Positions 35,114 to 44,350 of a stretch of DNA of 64,000 bases are shown here, piece after piece; the stretch's first letter is position 1; each line of letters opens with the position of its first letter. The notes below the pieces were generated by a model. It ran no database searches. It was not told where the DNA came from and saw only the letters and a list, made by a program, of their open reading frames with translations. Made by a program: the position numbers and the translations under genes. Origin of the DNA: Chloroflexota bacterium (GTDB lineage: Bacteria; Chloroflexota; Anaerolineae; Anaerolineales; Anaerolineaceae); assembly GCA_016838895.1 (NCBI GenBank), contig JAEKNU010000009.1, positions 1-64,000 of the forward strand, read 5' to 3'.

Positions 35114-36646
35114 TTACTGCCTGAAAAATTGATTCAATGTTTGTTCCATCAGGATGTATTTTTCGATTAGGGGTTGATAAATTTGATGATTTTGGCTGGA
35201 TGGATATACTGGTTTGCCATTAAGGTGGACTGATTGTTCAGCGTGGGCTGCTAGATCATCAATAACACCGGCAGCTTTTCCCGCAATCATGGCAGCACCC
35301 CATGTACCAAATTCATTGCCTGATAATTTTTGACAGGGGAGGTTAAGCACATCGGCTTTGATCTGATTCCATACTGTGCTGCGAGCACCTCCGCCAACCA
35401 CACGTCCTTCAACCAATTTTAGATCCGGCAGAAGTTCCAGAAGTATTTTTAGATAATAGGCATATTCATAGGCCACACTTTCTAAAATAGCACGGGTGAA
35501 ATGTGCCTGAGTATGTGACCAGGAAACGCCCATCCAGGCGCCACGCATTTCAGGGCTGGACGGACAAATCCGTCCTCCGAGGTGCGGCGAAAAGAATAAT
35601 CCATCAGAACCAGGCTCAATTTTTTCTGCAAAAGAAAGCATCTCTGGATACAGGTCATCTGTTATGGAGAGGGTTTCTCCCTGATTTGTGGCGAAAAATT
35701 GATCGCGGAACCAGCTTAATGCCAAGCCGCCGCCCCCAATGTAAGCCAGGGGATTCCATAATCCGGGAATAACAGAGCGCATGGTTAACAGTGCGCGATT
35801 TTTTGTGTCAGCCACAAATTTATCGGTACATCCAGCCAGTACTGCGGCTGTGCCAGCTACATCAAAGAGCATACCGGGCCGAACGATACCGGCACCCAGC
35901 GCATTAGCGGCTGTATCGCCTGCACCGGCCGCGATTGGCGTACCAGGGACCAGTCCAAATTCTTTGGCTGCCTGATCTGATACTTCTCCGATGATGTCAC
36001 ATGGATCTACAATGTGGGGTAATTTGTCCTTATCCAACTCAAAAAGAGCACATAGCTTGTCTGACCAGACACCTTTTTGTGCATCCGAAAAGCCTGAAAA
36101 ATGAATATAGGTGTGGTCAATAAAAGCCTGATCAGCTTTTAACCCTGCAATTTTACCGGCTACATACGTTCCAGGCATGACAAATTTTGCAGTCCTATTG
36201 TAAATATCTGGCTGTTCATGTTTCCACCAGAGCATTTTCGGACCATGATCACAGGTGGGAGGGCAGCCGGTTAGTTGTGTAATCTGATTTCCTGCGCGTT
36301 TTTCCATCAGCTCAATGTAGGGCTGGCAGCGCATATCCAGCCAGGAATCGAATCTGGTTACTGGGGAAAAATCTTCGTCAATCAATCCGATGCCAGCCAT
36401 TTGAGAATCAAATGCGATAGCTGCAATTTCTTTTGGATCAATCCCGCTGGATTGAATACAGCTTTTAACGGTCTGCTGCGCAGAACGGTAAAAATCTTCG
36501 TTGTCTTGTTCCACAACCCCCGGCTTGGGGTAATGCAACGGAATTTCTATTGCGGCATCAGATATTAGTTTTCCGTCAATACCATATAGTGCAGCCTTTG
36601 TGCTGCTGGTTCCGAGGTCAACACCGATAAGATATTTTTTTAACAT
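35114..36646 (-). CDS. FGGY-family carbohydrate kinase (xylulokinase-like)
   Basis: A 510-residue sugar kinase with the two actin-like domains. The N-terminal phosphate loop is IGVDLGTSSTKAALYG, the catalytic aspartate is in AFDSQMAGIG or the nearby domain junction, and the C-terminal adenosine region is VEGRVVGGGARSTVWNQIKADVL. GGAG precedes the ATG at 36646; upstream in-frame codons are ignored. Closest in general style to xylulokinases, but FGGY specificity cannot be told from such motifs. It is the first enzyme gene after the GntR regulator, which suggests that phosphorylation is an early step in the pathway. Confidence 0.88.
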   Translation of the reverse strand: MLKKYLIGVDLGTSSTKAALYGIDGKLISDAAIEIPLHYPKPGVVEQDNEDFYRSAQQTVKSCIQSSGIDPKEIAAIAFDSQMAGIGLIDEDFSPVTRFDSWLDMRCQPYIELMEKRAGNQITQLTGCPPTCDHGPKMLWWKHEQPDIYNRTAKFVMPGTYVAGKIAGLKADQAFIDHTYIHFSGFSDAQKGVWSDKLCALFELDKDKLPHIVDPCDIIGEVSDQAAKEFGLVPGTPIAAGAGDTAANALGAGIVRPGMLFDVAGTAAVLAGCTDKFVADTKNRALLTMRSVIPGLWNPLAYIGGGGLALSWFRDQFFATNQGETLSITDDLYPEMLSFAEKIEPGSDGLFFSPHLGGRICPSSPEMRGAWMGVSWSHTQAHFTRAILESVAYEYAYYLKILLELLPDLKLVEGRVVGGGARSTVWNQIKADVLNLPCQKLSGNEFGTWGAAMIAGKAAGVIDDLAAHAEQSVHLNGKPVYPSSQNHQIYQPLIEKYILMEQTLNQFFRQ

Positions 36647-36716
36647 ACATATCTCCAATAAGCGCTTTGATGTATTCAGTTGATGCCCATCGGAACCCAA
36701 ATATTGTTAAAGACGG

Positions 36717-37529
36717 TTAGCTAATATCAAGGTCCTTGGGAACGCCTGAAAAATTAGTCGAAGGTGTCACATCAACGGGAGATGTCTCCCTTGTTCTGAG
36801 CAACTCGACCTCGAAGCGAGAACGGTCACCACGATGCAGAGCATGATAATACTCAACAGGTTTACCGGTTTCAGTGAAACAAACGCTATCAAGGAGAATC
36901 AACGGTGCACCAAAATCAATTTCGAGCAGTTCAGCTTCAGTTTTGTCCGCCAGCACAGCTTCGATATAACGGCGTCCTTTGGCAATGAAAATGCCACTTT
37001 CTTTCTCTAAATATTCATAAAGTGACCTGTTGGACAGATCAATCGTTGCTAGCGCCGGGCAAACTTCATAAGGAATGTAGGTTGTTACCAATTGAATCGG
37101 TTTTTCATTGATATAGCGCAGGCGTTTAATGTCAATTACATTTGTGCCAGGTTTGATGCCCAAAAAATGAGCCACTTTTTCATTTGAGGGACTGATGTTT
37201 TGATGCAGCACCTTGGTGACTGGATTAAGGCCGCGTTCCACCATATCCTGATAGAAACCGGTCAATTTTTGGACCAGTCCCTCGCTGATTTTCGGTAAGG
37301 CAATAAAGGTTCCTTTACCTTTGCGACGATAGATTACGCCTTCAATTTCCAATTCCCGTAATGCTTGCCGAACCACGGTCCGGCTGATCTGATAAAGCTC
37401 ACATAAGTCCTGTTCACCCGGGATTTGATCACCCGGAAGCCACTCTTTGTTTTCAACTTTGACTTTGAGGATGTCCATAAGTTGAATGTAGTAGGGAATA
37501 TGATTCTCAAAATTAATTTTTTCATTCAT
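36717..37529 (-). CDS. GntR-family (HutC/UTRA) transcriptional regulator
   Basis: A 270-residue repressor. Residues about 8-75 hold the winged helix (IPYYIQLMDILKVKVENKEWLPGDQIPGEQDLCELYQISRTVVRQAL then GTFIA), and the C-terminal UTRA domain has the RLRYINEKPIQL and LADKTEAELLEIDFGAPLILLDS sequences of the HutC group. ATG at 37529 with GGAG upstream is chosen. It is the first gene of the nine-gene minus-strand operon and faces the plus-strand isomerase gene at 37891. The palindromes at 37561-37582 and 37758-37771 are its likely operators. UTRA ligands are small molecules, often sugar phosphates. Confidence 0.88.
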   Translation of the reverse strand: MNEKINFENHIPYYIQLMDILKVKVENKEWLPGDQIPGEQDLCELYQISRTVVRQALRELEIEGVIYRRKGKGTFIALPKISEGLVQKLTGFYQDMVERGLNPVTKVLHQNISPSNEKVAHFLGIKPGTNVIDIKRLRYINEKPIQLVTTYIPYEVCPALATIDLSNRSLYEYLEKESGIFIAKGRRYIEAVLADKTEAELLEIDFGAPLILLDSVCFTETGKPVEYYHALHRGDRSRFEVELLRTRETSPVDVTPSTNFSGVPKDLDIS

Positions 37530-37560
37530 AATAGCTAATCTCCAGCGTCCTGGTTGATTT

Positions 37561-37613
37561 GTTGTAATCCTGTTATTACAACTCATTATACGGATAATGT
37601 TTCGGCGTGTCAA
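37561..37613 (-). promoter_or_regulatory. GntR promoter with operator palindrome
   Basis: On the minus strand TTGACA (37613-37608), 17 bases, TATAAT (37590-37585) is a consensus sigma-70 promoter. Immediately downstream GTTGTAAT (37561-37568) and ATTACAAC (37575-37582) form a perfect 8-bp inverted repeat with a six-base spacer. Its place around the start of transcription suits autorepression. Confidence 0.72.
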
Positions 37614-37720
37614 TAGATTGATTATGGCTAATTACCCACGAAAACCCAGAAAATATTGTAGATATTGCTGAATATTCGTCAAAATATTGATAAACTCATC
37701 GCTTTTTAATCAAAAATCTC

Positions 37721-37771
37721 TTGTAATCTGACAAATTGGTCGTTATAATAACGTTATCCTGTAATTACAGG
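37721..37771 (+). promoter_or_regulatory. Promoter and palindromic operator of the plus-strand isomerase operon
   Basis: TTGTAA (37721-37726), 17 bases, TATAAT (37744-37749) precedes a perfect 14-bp palindrome CCTGTAATTACAGG (37758-37771). The palindrome contains the TGTAAT/ATTACA half sites also found in the operator of the GntR gene. CGTTAT-A-ATAACG (37741-37753) is a second inverted repeat over the -10. The two divergent operons are probably controlled together. Confidence 0.68.
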
Positions 37772-37890
37772 TGAAGCAATATTTTTCTTGAAAACATAAG
37801 AAAAATGACTCATCTCTCTTATATCGCATCAAAACTTGAGCATTATTCATTAACGAAACTACAACAAAGCTTAATTAACAGGAGGAATGT

Positions 37891-38751
37891 GTGAAGATAG
37901 GAATTGATAGTTATTGTTACCATCGCTTTTTTGGTGAGGTTTACCCTGGTCAGAAAGCACCAGCAAAAAACATGACCATGCAGGATTTTCTGAAACGAGC
38001 CAAAGAACTTGATGTTGATGGTGTCTCACTTGAATCATGTTTTTTCCCCGTTGATGCGGATGCAGCATGGTTTAAAGATCTCAAAGACCAATTGGATGAG
38101 TATAAATTTGAACGGGTTTATGCCTGGGGTCACCCGGATGGTCTTGAACGCGGAAAAAATATGGCCGCATATGATGAAATGGTGACTGGTATTCCCATTG
38201 CGAAGTCGATTGGTGCTGATGTCATGCGTGTAGTAGGTAGCAGCTTAATGTTCCGCCATGAACCGCATGAACCGCAAATTGAAGCATTGATTAAATTATT
38301 CAAAAAAGCAGTCAAAGTAGCCGAAGATAACGGTGTAAAATTGGCTGTTGAGAATCATATCGATTTCACCGCTGATGAAATCCTTCAACTATTGGAGGGT
38401 GTGGATTCTGAAAACTTTGGGCTAAACTTTGATACAGGAAATTTCCTGCGCTTGCTGGATGATCCGATCCGGGGTATGGAAAAACTTGCTCCGTATGTAT
38501 TGGCAACACATGTGAAAGATTTAATGCCGGATAAAAATGCTCGCCCAACGGATTGGCACTTCTTTGCCGGTGTTCCGGTTGGCATGGGTTTGATTGATAA
38601 TCAGGCTTTAGCTCAATTGCTGTATAAAGCTGATTACAAAGGTTTCCTGGCTGTTGAAATTGATTATCCTTATTCGGATTGGACTGATAGAGAAGACGAA
38701 GCTGTTGCATTAAGTATTAAGGCATTAAAGAAAATCGCAGCAGCATTTTAG
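37891..38751 (+). CDS. Sugar phosphate isomerase/epimerase, TIM barrel (copy 1)
   Basis: A 286-residue protein of the xylose isomerase-like TIM-barrel family (PF01261), also called AP endonuclease 2-like. Likely metal ligands are the glutamate in KLAVENHIDF, the aspartate in LNFDTGNFLRL, a histidine in LATHVKDLMPD and the glutamate in LAVEIDYP. The family includes sugar epimerases, IolE/IolI and enzymes acting on keto-sugars. GTG start with AGGAGG at 37880-37885. A second protein of about four-fifths identity is encoded at 52200-53060, at the other end of this plus-strand series. The next gene is a Gfo/Idh dehydrogenase, a common partner in oxidise-then-rearrange sugar chemistry. Exact reaction unknown. 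Confidence 0.88.
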   Translation: MKIGIDSYCYHRFFGEVYPGQKAPAKNMTMQDFLKRAKELDVDGVSLESCFFPVDADAAWFKDLKDQLDEYKFERVYAWGHPDGLERGKNMAAYDEMVTGIPIAKSIGADVMRVVGSSLMFRHEPHEPQIEALIKLFKKAVKVAEDNGVKLAVENHIDFTADEILQLLEGVDSENFGLNFDTGNFLRLLDDPIRGMEKLAPYVLATHVKDLMPDKNARPTDWHFFAGVPVGMGLIDNQALAQLLYKADYKGFLAVEIDYPYSDWTDREDEAVALSIKALKKIAAAF

Positions 38752-38823
38752 TAAATTGATATAGCACCTGAACAAAGGATACGAATTTCTGATCAGGTGA
38801 CTCATTTTGAAGGAGGATATCCC

Positions 38824-39987
38824 TTGAAAAAAGTAAATGTGGCCATTATTGGAACCAAGTTCATGGGAAAAGCCCATAGCAATGCCTGGACCTCAGCCCC
38901 AAAGTTTTTTGATGTTGGCCTGATGCCCGTATTGAAAGTAGCCTGTGGTCGGGATGAAAAAGGGACAGCCGATTTTGCCAAGACCTGGGGCTGGGAAGAA
39001 ACAGCAAGCGATTGGAAAAAAGTTGTAGAACGCCCGGATATTGACATCATTGATATTGTTACGCCCACCTTTTTACACAAGGACATTGTCCTTGCAGCCG
39101 CAAAAAATGGAAAGCATATCTTTTGCGAAAAACCAATCGCTTTAAATTATGCAGAAGCCAGGGATATGTATGAAGCCGCCGATAAGGCTGGTGTTTTACA
39201 TTATCTGAATCATAACTACCGCCGCACACCTGCGATTGCTTTTGCGAAACAATTGATTGATGAAGGTAAAATTGGCCAGATTTTCCATTGGCGCGGTACC
39301 TATCTTCAGGATTGGATAACCGACCCGAATTTCCCTTTAACCTGGCACTTACAAAAAGAATTTGCCGGTGCCGGGCCACATTATGATCTAAATTCACACA
39401 GTGTTGATCTGGCACGTTTTCTGGTTGGTGAAGTGGAAGCCGTTTCAGCGATTATGAAAACTTTTGTCACTGAAAGGCCATTGCCAGGTAAGGATGCCGG
39501 CACATTTAAATCCGGTTCCGGTGCTTCTGACATGGGTAAAGTTAGTGTTGACGATGCAGCATTTATGTCCGCAGAGTTTGAGAATGGTGCCTTGGGTGCA
39601 TTTGAAGCCAGTCGTTTTGCCAGTGGACGAAAGAATTATAATTATTTTGAAATCTACGGCAGCAAGGGCAGTTTGGCATTCAATCTGGAACGTATGAACG
39701 AGCTTGAATATTTAAACCTGGAAGATCCTGTGGATGAACAGGGATTTAGAACCATACTGGTAACCAATGCCACACATCCCTATATTGATGCCTGGTGGCC
39801 GCCAGGACACATTATTGGATACGAACATGCCTTTACGCATGCCGTGGTGGATTTATTAAATGCATTAGAGAATGGCACGCCCATAACACCCAACCTCTAC
39901 GATGGCATGAAAGGTATGCAGGTTCTGGAAGCGGCTATACTTTCTGCCAAAACTGGCAAAAAAGTGAATGTGTCTGAAGTGAAGTAG
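38824..39987 (+). CDS. Gfo/Idh/MocA-family oxidoreductase
   Basis: A 387-residue sugar dehydrogenase, unrelated at sequence level to the one at 34035 beyond family features. The cofactor motif is NVAIIGTKFMGKAHSNAW and the catalytic lysine is in HIFCEKPIALNYAEA. The H-Y-D-L-N-S-H-S-x-D motif (GPHYDLNSHSVDLARF) is typical of members that oxidise glycosides or inositol-like rings. TTG at 38824 with AAGGAGG at 38810-38816 is the best start; an upstream GTG at 38797 would place the ribosome site inside the gene. It is cotranscribed with the TIM-barrel isomerase. Confidence 0.87.
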   Translation: MKKVNVAIIGTKFMGKAHSNAWTSAPKFFDVGLMPVLKVACGRDEKGTADFAKTWGWEETASDWKKVVERPDIDIIDIVTPTFLHKDIVLAAAKNGKHIFCEKPIALNYAEARDMYEAADKAGVLHYLNHNYRRTPAIAFAKQLIDEGKIGQIFHWRGTYLQDWITDPNFPLTWHLQKEFAGAGPHYDLNSHSVDLARFLVGEVEAVSAIMKTFVTERPLPGKDAGTFKSGSGASDMGKVSVDDAAFMSAEFENGALGAFEASRFASGRKNYNYFEIYGSKGSLAFNLERMNELEYLNLEDPVDEQGFRTILVTNATHPYIDAWWPPGHIIGYEHAFTHAVVDLLNALENGTPITPNLYDGMKGMQVLEAAILSAKTGKKVNVSEVK

Positions 39988-40152
39988 GTGTAGTAATATC
40001 CATTCCGGTTAGTGCGTGTCACCAGTGTCATAATGGTAATGGATTCTATTGCAAATTTAGTTGTATATTTTTTTGATTTCATGGGGAGAGGCGGAATATT
40101 GGTGTATAACCTGTCTCTCCTCTGAATTACGTAAGGTGAGCCATATCCGTAA

Positions 40153-41502
40153 ATGATGGCAGGCGAAGATATGAAAGCAAAACTTGTCCCAATATATTTT
40201 AAATCAGCGGATGATCCAGATTTTTTAGCGCAACTTAATAAACTACATGATCTGCTTGTAGATGAAGCTCAGATATTGGCGCCGGTGTTGTTAGGCGCAG
40301 ACCTGCCTGAATGTGATGGTGTGATTTTTCCGCAGATGCTGGGTGAGGCATATCGGGAAGTTGCCAAGATTGAACAGCTTCCTCAACCGCTAATGATTGT
40401 TACCTCGGAGTTTGGCACTGTTTCAATGTGGGATTGGGAGATCAATAGTTATTTAACCACCAAAGGTATTAAGGTAATTGGACCCACCAGCCTGCAAAGC
40501 ACAAAACAGGTCTGCCGGGCTTTTGCATTGAAGCGCCAATTAAAACAATCAAAATTCCTGGTGTTTCAAGATAACCCAGCCGGTGGCACAGGTAAACAAG
40601 ATGACATTTTTAAACGATTTTATTGGTGGGAGCCGGAATGTATTGATGCGATAGAATCCAAATACGGCATTCAGGTTGTTAAAAAAAGTTTTAAAGCATT
40701 ATCTGAAACCGCAAAGGCGATTACGAATGAATCCGCTAAACGGGTTTGGGAACAAAGGAAAGTTAATATTCCAGTTGGAAAAATTACCAATCAAGCAATA
40801 TTGAGTGCGGTAAAAGTGTATATGGCCGTGAAAGCTGAACTGGAACGGGATGAGGATATTGTAGCAGTAGGCATGAATTGCTTAAATGAATCCATGTTCT
40901 CGGACACTACACCTTGTTTAGCCTGGAATTTATTGTATGAAGAAAAACGTATGGTGTGGGGTTGTGAAGCTGACCTGGTTTCCATGCTTACCAAAGTATT
41001 GATTGATAAAACCATCAATGTACCGTTTATGATGACCAATTTGTATCCCTTCCAGATGGGGCAGGCGGCATTAAAACATGAAAATATTCCCAACTTCCCT
41101 GAGGTTGATGGTGCGCCCGAAAATCATATCCTGGCAGCGCATTGTGGTTATTTTGGCGTTGTACCACAGTCGTTTTCTACCAAATGGCAATTAGAGGATA
41201 AGGTGCTGGCGATGGTTGACCCTAATGCTACCGCTATTAATGCACGATTGGCAGAAGGTGAAATCACATTGGTAAAACTACTACCTCCTTTTGATCGTTG
41301 GCAGATTGTTGAATGTGATTTACCAAAGTACGCTCAATTCACAAATTCAGATTGCTTAAACGGTGCTGTGATTCGAGTTCATAATGGCAAGCGATTGGTG
41401 AATGATCTGGCTTCACATCATTTCATTATTACGAACGGACATAATCAGAATGAATTGGAAATGATTTCAAAAGTATTCGATCTTGAATGTATCAGTGAAT
41501 AA
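40153..41502 (+). CDS. L-fucose/L-arabinose isomerase-superfamily protein
   Basis: A 449-residue protein resembling the fucose isomerase superfamily. Supporting sequence is the N-terminal domain PECDGVIFPQML then IVTSEFGTVSMWDWEI, the central VGMNCLNES and CLAWNLLYEEKRMVWGCEADLVSML (glutamate and aspartate as possible metal ligands), and the C-terminal HILAAHCG (histidine). Members interconvert aldoses and ketoses with Mn2+, but some without full catalytic sets act on other sugars. ATG at 40153 (or 40156) is used; ATG 40171 is an alternative. It has 165 bases of upstream gap and the same direction as the isomerase and dehydrogenase. Substrate unknown. Confidence 0.72.
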   Translation: MMAGEDMKAKLVPIYFKSADDPDFLAQLNKLHDLLVDEAQILAPVLLGADLPECDGVIFPQMLGEAYREVAKIEQLPQPLMIVTSEFGTVSMWDWEINSYLTTKGIKVIGPTSLQSTKQVCRAFALKRQLKQSKFLVFQDNPAGGTGKQDDIFKRFYWWEPECIDAIESKYGIQVVKKSFKALSETAKAITNESAKRVWEQRKVNIPVGKITNQAILSAVKVYMAVKAELERDEDIVAVGMNCLNESMFSDTTPCLAWNLLYEEKRMVWGCEADLVSMLTKVLIDKTINVPFMMTNLYPFQMGQAALKHENIPNFPEVDGAPENHILAAHCGYFGVVPQSFSTKWQLEDKVLAMVDPNATAINARLAEGEITLVKLLPPFDRWQIVECDLPKYAQFTNSDCLNGAVIRVHNGKRLVNDLASHHFIITNGHNQNELEMISKVFDLECISE

Positions 41503-41952
41503 GCTGAAAAGCGAGTAGGTTTGAATATCATGGATTGATTTTCGCTGGAACAAAGTGAGTTAAGCACATTTTAGGATTGTAACAACAAATTAATTGATCT
41601 TACAGTCGAGGGAAAGCATCAATAATGCTTCACTTCTCTTTAGTGCACGCATTTTTAAACAATATAACAATTTGAGAAAAAATGGTTTTGAGAGGGTAGC
41701 TGATCTTGATTTTTTAGAAAAAGGATCTACTTAGCAATCGTATCCGATTAAAAGGGTATTTTATGACCGAATTATATTTATTTTTTCTTAACCTTAAAAT
41801 TTCGAAAATGTATTGACTTTGTGAAAAATGTCACTATAATGACAGTTACGCTAAAAATTAGCAAAAGTAGCGCTTAAAAAAAATAAAGTAAATTATGAAT
41901 TAACAAAAGTATTTGCGGCTTTCATTTATCCGATCGGTCAGGTAAGGTGACT
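41503..41952. other. Intergenic region before the ROK regulator
   Basis: A 450-base AT-rich gap. It contains a small hairpin AAGCAT-CAATA-ATGCTT (41614-41630) that could weakly end transcription of the isomerase gene, and the promoter and palindromes described at 41813-41862. No open reading frame that I can support was seen. Confidence 0.5.
41813..41862 (+). promoter_or_regulatory. Promoter and inverted repeats of the ROK/ABC operon
   Basis: TTGACT (41813-41818), 16 bases, TATAAT (41835-41840). TGTCA (41829-41833) and TGACA (41840-41844) form a palindrome over the -10, and GCTAA-AAA-TTAGC (41850-41862) is a second perfect inverted repeat just downstream. Either may bind the ROK regulator encoded next. 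Confidence 0.6.
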
Positions 41953-43221
41953 ATGAGTAAACCAGAAAGAGAAATTAACGAGAAAGAAAAAAATAGATGG
42001 CGGCAGCTTTCGTTTAATCTATCAGAGGATGAATCACAAATATTAAGCATTATTCGTAATCAGGCGCCGATTGACCGTGCCAATATTATTCGCCAATTGA
42101 AGTTTTCACGGGCAAAGACCAATGGGATCATTAATGACCTGGTTGATAATAATTTTATCAAGATATATGGACACGGTGCTTCCAGTGGCGGCAAGCGCCC
42201 TCAATTGCTGGAAATTAATGCAGAAATAGGTTATGTGATCGGCGTAGATATTGGTGTAACCAGCATGGATGTAGCCATTGCGAATTTTAAAGGCGAAATA
42301 CTGGATGTTCATGGTATTGAATCGGATATTAAAGATGGTCCTATCGCAATATTACAATCCATGATGGATATCATTGAAGACCTGAAAGCTAGAAACAATA
42401 TGGATTCCAATCAATTTGTCAGTATTGCCATTGGTGTACCTGGACCAGTGGATGTCAATACTGGGGAAGTGAAATCTCCGCCTTTGATGCCAGGCTGGAA
42501 TGATTTTCCAATCACCGAATTTATTAAAAGCAAGTTGCCTAATATCAAGATTATTATTGACAACGATTTTAATATGATGGCAAGAGGAGAATATTACTCT
42601 GGCATTGGCAAAGGACATGACCTTTTTGTTTTTGTAAAAATTGGAACTGGTATTGGTGCCGGGATCATCATCAATGGAGATGTTTTCCGTGGACATGAAG
42701 GCTCTGCGGGGCAAATTGGACACATCAGCGTGGATTGGAATGGCCCCAGATGTATCTGCGGTGTCAACCAAGGCTGTGTTAGCGGAATGGCTGCTGGCCC
42801 AGCAATTACTGCCAAAGCACTTAAAGCAGTGAAGGAAAACGAAAGCGAATTTTTAGTAAAGCGTTACAAAGAAAACAACAATGCGCTATCTGCAAAAGAT
42901 GTTGGTGATGCCTTGGCAGATGGTGACCAAACTGCAATTGAAATTATTAATGAAAGTGGCACCTTAATTGGGCTGGCTTTATCCAGCCTGGTAAATTTAT
43001 TGAATCCAGGATTGATCGTACTTGGTGGGGGAATCACCAAAAGTGGCAATCTTCTATTATCTTCAATTCGACAGACTGTATTAACCAGGGCTTTGCCTTT
43101 TTCCACCAGGCATCTTCGAATTGAGTATTCCAGCCTGGGTGACAAAGCAGGTGTTACTGGCGCAGTCATTTTAGCAATCAAGAATGTTGAATGTTCATAC
43201 AAAGACAAAATGACAGTTTGA
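41953..43221 (+). CDS. ROK-family transcriptional regulator
   Basis: A 422-residue NagC/XylR-type regulator. Residues about 22-75 form the winged helix (IIRNQAPIDRANIIRQLKFSRAKTNGIINDLVDNNFI); the rest is a glucokinase-like sugar-binding domain with GYVIGVDIGVTSMDVAIA, DNDFNMMARGEY, KIGTGIGAGI and GHEGSAGQIGH. The ROK zinc motif, usually CxCGxxGCxE, here reads CICGVNQGCVS: one residue longer and without the final Glu. ATG at 41953 is used; GTG at 41947 is possible. It precedes a ribose-type ABC importer on the same strand and probably controls it in response to the imported sugar. Confidence 0.9.
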   Translation: MSKPEREINEKEKNRWRQLSFNLSEDESQILSIIRNQAPIDRANIIRQLKFSRAKTNGIINDLVDNNFIKIYGHGASSGGKRPQLLEINAEIGYVIGVDIGVTSMDVAIANFKGEILDVHGIESDIKDGPIAILQSMMDIIEDLKARNNMDSNQFVSIAIGVPGPVDVNTGEVKSPPLMPGWNDFPITEFIKSKLPNIKIIIDNDFNMMARGEYYSGIGKGHDLFVFVKIGTGIGAGIIINGDVFRGHEGSAGQIGHISVDWNGPRCICGVNQGCVSGMAAGPAITAKALKAVKENESEFLVKRYKENNNALSAKDVGDALADGDQTAIEIINESGTLIGLALSSLVNLLNPGLIVLGGGITKSGNLLLSSIRQTVLTRALPFSTRHLRIEYSSLGDKAGVTGAVILAIKNVECSYKDKMTV

Positions 43222-43290
43222 GATTGGTAGAAAATTATTTTTTTGAAATATAAAATTGATATTAATCATACGAATTAAGAGGTATCAAGG

Positions 43291-44271
43291 ATGATTTTAG
43301 AAGCAAATGCAAAACAGAACGATCGTTTTTTTACAACATTGAAGAACACTGTGCAAAGGAACCCGGCAATACTGACATGGCTATTTGTGATGACGATCGC
43401 ATTTATAGCCTCATTTATCGTCCCCGGGTTCCTCTCTTCGCGGAATTTGCTTAATATTTTACGACAGTCCTCCCTTTTGGGCATTATCGCGATTGGTCAG
43501 ACATACGCATTACTTAGCCGTGGTGCGGATCTTTCTCAAAGCGCAACAATGACATTGTGTGCTGTTGTGGCTTTCAAAGTTCTTGATGGAACAAATGAAA
43601 ATATCCTTCCGGTCATTGCATTGGCTCTTGCTTTAGGAGCAGGGATTGGTGTTTTCAATGGGGTCATTATCAGCAATATCAAAGTTCCTCCTTTCCTGAT
43701 GACATTAGGAACCAGACAAATCATTTTTGGTTTGGCGCTTGTGTACACTGGTGGAACGCCATCAGGAAACGTTACAAAATTATTTCGAAGTGTATTAGGC
43801 CAATTCACATTTTTAGGTATTCCTGGACAGGTTTTTATCTGGGCTGGCTTGATTCTTATATTTTTGATCATCCTAAAAAAGACAACCTATGGACCCAAGC
43901 TATATGCAACGGGTGGTAATCCTTCAACAGCAAGGCAATCTGGCATAAAAGTTAAAAAAGTTGTCATCATTGCGTACGTGATTTCCGGTGTGTTGGCTGC
44001 TGTTGGTGGTTTGGTACTGGCTGCACGTGCAGGTTATGCAGACAATGTTTTAGGACAAGGATATGAATTGAACGCAGTTGCAGCTTCTGTTATTGGCGGC
44101 ACAGCGTTTACCGGAGGGAGAGGTGGTTTGATTGGAACTGTAGGTGGTGTGATTTTGATGACAGTTTTACAAAATATTTTAAATATCGTTGGATTGAATC
44201 CAAGTTATTTCTTGGTTGTCAGCGGTCTTGTGATTGTTATTGCAGTAACAATGTTAAAGACCTCAGATTAA
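43291..44271 (+). CDS. Ribose-type ABC transporter permease (RbsC family), intact
   Basis: A 326-residue permease of the branched-chain amino acid/ribose family with about eight to ten membrane spans. Typical RbsC sequence is FLSSRNLLNILRQSSLLGIIAIGQTYALLSRGADLSQSATM near the N-terminus and YATGGNPSTARQSGIKVKK in the cytoplasmic loop, then AVAASVIGGTAFTGGRGG. It is one of two permease genes in the operon; the other at 45781 is interrupted. With one ATPase gene (46784) the two would normally form a heterodimeric channel. Confidence 0.9.
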   Translation: MILEANAKQNDRFFTTLKNTVQRNPAILTWLFVMTIAFIASFIVPGFLSSRNLLNILRQSSLLGIIAIGQTYALLSRGADLSQSATMTLCAVVAFKVLDGTNENILPVIALALALGAGIGVFNGVIISNIKVPPFLMTLGTRQIIFGLALVYTGGTPSGNVTKLFRSVLGQFTFLGIPGQVFIWAGLILIFLIILKKTTYGPKLYATGGNPSTARQSGIKVKKVVIIAYVISGVLAAVGGLVLAARAGYADNVLGQGYELNAVAASVIGGTAFTGGRGGLIGTVGGVILMTVLQNILNIVGLNPSYFLVVSGLVIVIAVTMLKTSD

Positions 44272-44350
44272 TAAAAGGAGGCAAATGTAGTAAAGAATAT
44301 ACATATTTTTTTTACAGACATGACCCACAATACAAAATGAGGAGAACAAA

